DNA of 64,000 nucleotides from Pseudolabrys sp035718275. Lineage in GTDB: Bacteria > Pseudomonadota > Alphaproteobacteria > Rhizobiales > Xanthobacteraceae. The notes under the pieces are model-generated. The model ran no database searches. It worked only from the letters and a program-made list of their open reading frames with translations, and was not told the DNA's origin. The translations under genes were made by a program, and so were the position numbers. This document shows, one piece after another, positions 61,827 to 64,000 of this stretch. The stretch is from positions 62,001 to 126,000 of the forward strand of contig DASTHI010000050.1 of the NCBI GenBank assembly GCA_035718275.1, given 5' to 3'. Position 1 is the stretch's first letter; each line of letters opens with the position of its first letter.

Positions 61827-62069
61827 GTGGCCACACTCGACAAGGTTGCCGTCGATATCACGGTGGTGCTTGGCACCACCTCCATGCCCATTCATCAAGT
61901 GCTGCGGCTTGGCCGAGGCGCGATCATTGAGCTCGACGCGTCCGAGGAAGACGCAGTCAGCATCCTGGCCAACAATCTGCCTGTTGCCAAGGGCACGGTC
62001 GTGGTCAATGGGAACCGGATTGCGGTGAATGTCGCCGAACTCCTGCCGCGGCCACCCGACATGCGGTGA
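61827..62069 (+). CDS. Short FliN-like (SpoA domain) protein
   Basis: 80 residues from GTG 61827 with AGGAAA seven bases upstream. Single SpoA domain: VAVDITVVLGTTSMPIHQVLRLGRGAIIELD followed by NGNRIAVNVAELLPR. FliN is about 137 residues; this one lacks the N-terminal region. FliN-type domains form the flagellar switch or type III C-ring. No flagellar or secretion gene is near. It is divergent from lipB, 64 bases apart. Confidence 0.85.
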   Translation: MATLDKVAVDITVVLGTTSMPIHQVLRLGRGAIIELDASEEDAVSILANNLPVAKGTVVVNGNRIAVNVAELLPRPPDMR

Positions 62070-62198
62070 GCTGTCGCTGCAGCCGCCGCAGCAGAAAGCC
62101 AGCCTCCTCCACGCGGGTGGCACTTGTCCCTGCATATCCTATTTGTTACACGCCTCGGCAGGACGCGGGGCTCGGCGCCTTTTCGTTCGTTTCCCCAT

Positions 62199-62283
62199 GC
62201 GGTCGTGGCGGAATTGGTAGACGCACTAGCTTGAGGTGCTAGCGGGGCAACCCGTGGAGGTTCGAGTCCTCTCGACCGCACCA
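62199..62283 (+). tRNA. tRNA-Leu (anticodon GAG)
   Basis: Cloverleaf sequence from GCGGTCG (62199) to CGACCGC plus discriminator A and an encoded CCA (62281-62283). The anticodon stem/loop reads CTAGC-TTGAGGT-GCTAG; anticodon GAG is at 62233-62235, reading CUC and CUU. A long variable arm and TTCGAGT T-arm are typical of class II leucine tRNA. Confidence 0.95.
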
Positions 62284-62385
62284 GCTCGCGTGGGAACGGT
62301 TTCGGGCATTATTTTGATTTTCCCTGCCGATCCTTTCTCTTGCGGGAGAATCCGTTCGAACTTCGAGCGTGTTCGAGTGTGAGCA

Positions 62386-63558
62386 ATGGCTCTCTGGTTG
62401 ATTCTTGGCCTGATGACTGCTGTCGCTGTCGCAGCCGTGCTGTGGCCGCTGAGCAAACCCAAGCGGTCGCCCGCAGGGACCGATGTCGAGGTCTATCGCG
62501 ATCAACTAAGCGAAATCGAGCGCGACCAACGAAACGGACTCATCGCCGCTCCGGAAGCGCAGGCTGCAAAAATAGAAGTATCGCGTCGGCTGATTGCGGC
62601 AGCCGAGGCAGCGCAGGGAGAAAGTGAAGGACACTCGATCTGGGGGCGTCGCTGGGTCGCTCTAGCGAGTGTCGTTGTCCTGCCGATCGGCGCGCTCGTC
62701 ATCTATGGCATCCTCGGTTCGCCTCAAATGGCGGACCATTTTTCGAGCGAACGGACCGTTGCGGGCGACCGGTCCATTACGACCATGGTCGCCCAGGTCG
62801 AAGCGCATCTCGCCAGCAATCCGGACGATGGTCGCGGCTGGGAAGTGCTGGCGCCGGTCTATATGCGCCTCGGCCGGTTCGACGATGCGGTCACCGCCTG
62901 GCGTAACGCAATTCGGGTCAATGGTGCGACAGGCTCTCGCGAGGCACAATTTGGTCAGGCGCTCGTTGCGGCTGCAGGTGGCAGCGTCACTCAGCAGGCA
63001 AAAACAGCTTTCGAGAGGGCTGTTGCCCTCGACAAGCAGAACTTGATGGCGCGGTTCTATCTCGGCCTTGCGGCTGATCAGGAAGGCCGACGAGCAGATG
63101 CCAATGCGATCTGGAGTGACCTCATCGCGAGCGCCCCTCCGGGCGCGCCGTGGGTTCAGGCGGTCAGGGAAGCCATGGCGCGGTCAGCCCAGACCTCTCG
63201 ATCGTCAGGGTCCTCGCCTCGGGGGTCAACAGCCGGTGAGACGGATTCAGCACCGTCCATTGCTGCGCCTTCCGGCTCGCCGGCTCCGACCGCCGCCGAT
63301 ATCGCGGCCGCATCGCGGATGAGCGAAAAGGACCGCGACGAAATGATCCGTGGGATGGTCGCGCGGTTGGCGGATCGCCTGAAAGAGGATGGGCAAGACG
63401 TGGAAGGTTGGCAACGGTTGTTGCGCGCCTATATCGTGCTCGGGGAGCGCGAAAAGGCGCACGCCGCTGCCGGCGATGCTCGACGAGCACTTGCGAACGA
63501 TCCGAGCAAACTCCGGCGGATCGAAGACATGATCAAAAGCCTGGGGCTTAGCGGCTGA
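62386..63558 (+). CDS. ccmI: Cytochrome c maturation protein CcmI/CycH
   Basis: 390 residues. Two N-terminal membrane helices (MALWLILGLMTAVAVAAVLWPL and WVALASVVVLPIGALVIYGIL) enclose a leucine-rich coil, followed by a periplasmic TPR domain (about 130-390). Binds apocytochrome c and presents it to the CcmFH ligase. ccmE follows by ten bases. Confidence 0.92.
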   Translation: MALWLILGLMTAVAVAAVLWPLSKPKRSPAGTDVEVYRDQLSEIERDQRNGLIAAPEAQAAKIEVSRRLIAAAEAAQGESEGHSIWGRRWVALASVVVLPIGALVIYGILGSPQMADHFSSERTVAGDRSITTMVAQVEAHLASNPDDGRGWEVLAPVYMRLGRFDDAVTAWRNAIRVNGATGSREAQFGQALVAAAGGSVTQQAKTAFERAVALDKQNLMARFYLGLAADQEGRRADANAIWSDLIASAPPGAPWVQAVREAMARSAQTSRSSGSSPRGSTAGETDSAPSIAAPSGSPAPTAADIAAASRMSEKDRDEMIRGMVARLADRLKEDGQDVEGWQRLLRAYIVLGEREKAHAAAGDARRALANDPSKLRRIEDMIKSLGLSG

Positions 63559-63568
63559 ACGAGGTGGA

Positions 63569-64000
63569 ATGACCCGCAAGCAAAGACGACTGATTTTGAT
63601 CGGCATTAGCTTCGGGGTGCTTTCCATTGCGGCTGTGCTGGTGCTCAGCGCGTTGCGCGATTCAATCGTATTCTTCAACTCTCCTACCGATATCGCCGAA
63701 AAGCATCTTGCGCCGGGAACGCGTCTGCGCGTCGGCGGTCTGGTCAAACCGGGAAGCCTGCAGCGGGGAGATAACCTGCTGGTGCGGTTTGCCGTGACCG
63801 ATGGAAAATCCGATCTCGCCGTGCGCTACCAGGGGATTGTGCCCGACCTGTTCCGCGAAGGGCAGGGCGTTGTCGCCGAAGGCAAGCTTGAGCCCGGAGG
63901 TACGCTTGCAGCCGACACGGTGCTCGCCAAACATGACGAGCGGTACATGCCCCGAGAAGTAGTGGATGCGCTAAAGAAGAGTGGGCATTGGCAGGAGGGC
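63569..64000 (+). CDS. ccmE: Cytochrome c maturation haem chaperone CcmE (3' truncated by window)
   Basis: 144 codons in frame to the window edge, no stop yet. Starts MTRKQRRLILIGISFGVL; a single N-terminal membrane anchor, the GGLVKPGSL beta-barrel motif, and the covalent haem-binding His122 in LAKHDERYMP. Receives haem from CcmC/CcmABCD. The operon (ccmI, ccmE, presumably ccmF, ccmH) continues outside the window. Confidence 0.95.
   Translation, partial: MTRKQRRLILIGISFGVLSIAAVLVLSALRDSIVFFNSPTDIAEKHLAPGTRLRVGGLVKPGSLQRGDNLLVRFAVTDGKSDLAVRYQGIVPDLFREGQGVVAEGKLEPGGTLAADTVLAKHDERYMPREVVDALKKSGHWQEG

Overview
The window comes from a GC-rich alphaproteobacterium of the order Hyphomicrobiales, most likely a Bradyrhizobium/Rhodopseudomonas relative or a neighbouring Xanthobacteraceae-type lineage. 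This is an inference. It rests on the contiguous rpoC ... str-S10-spc-alpha ribosomal block, the ATP12-type F1 assembly factor, CcmI of the CycH type, an MKRREF-type PF04392 substrate-binding protein, and a bipartite palindromic intergenic repeat typical of that group. Exact family or genus cannot be fixed from this sequence alone.

Layout: (1) 1-3443: the 3' part of rpoC and its intrinsic terminator. (2) 3477-15428: a same-strand block lying between the rpoBC and str operons. It holds a giant cytoplasmic histidine kinase with seven tandem GAF domains, a single-domain response regulator, a periplasmic binding protein whose stop overlaps the start of a membrane kinase (sensor domain, HAMP, GAF), a response regulator fused to a class III nucleotide cyclase, then an isopropylmalate/tartrate-dehydrogenase-like enzyme translationally coupled to a TIM-barrel amidohydrolase. 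(3) 15528-35230: a strong promoter, a ~400 nt structured leader, and the co-directional series rpsL-rpsG-fusA-tuf-(S10)-(spc)-secY-adk-rpsM-rpsK-rpoA-rplQ, ended by an intrinsic terminator. (4) 35288-40831: diheme cytochrome c, DegP/HtrA protease, RarA, RluC-family pseudouridine synthase and a small secreted protein. (5) 40878-48540: formate/nitrite-family transporter, a divergent arsR-SRPBCC operon with a palindromic operator and an apparently leaderless start, an aldo/keto reductase, and a three-gene 2-oxoacid:ferredoxin oxidoreductase operon (GltD-ferredoxin fusion, gamma-alpha fusion, beta). (6) 49026-64000: ATP12, Dps, a TPR protein, propionyl-CoA carboxylase subunits (pccB and pccA separated by about 5 kb), an SDR, small membrane proteins, a DMT exporter, a thioesterase, a 1-Cys peroxiredoxin, a GGCT-like protein, acylphosphatase, LipB, a lone short FliN-like protein, tRNA-Leu(GAG), and the start of a cytochrome c maturation operon (ccmI, ccmE).

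The translation/transcription genes are conventional, with several low-complexity extensions. The part most likely to contain something undescribed is the signalling block between rpoC and rpsL. Its two kinases share nearly the same catalytic core, one fused to seven GAF domains and the other to a periplasmic sensor coupled to a binding protein, and the set ends in a phosphorylation-dependent cyclase. This suggests that several cytosolic small-molecule or redox inputs and one periplasmic ligand converge on a cyclic-nucleotide output. No transposase, integrase, phage gene or CRISPR array was seen.
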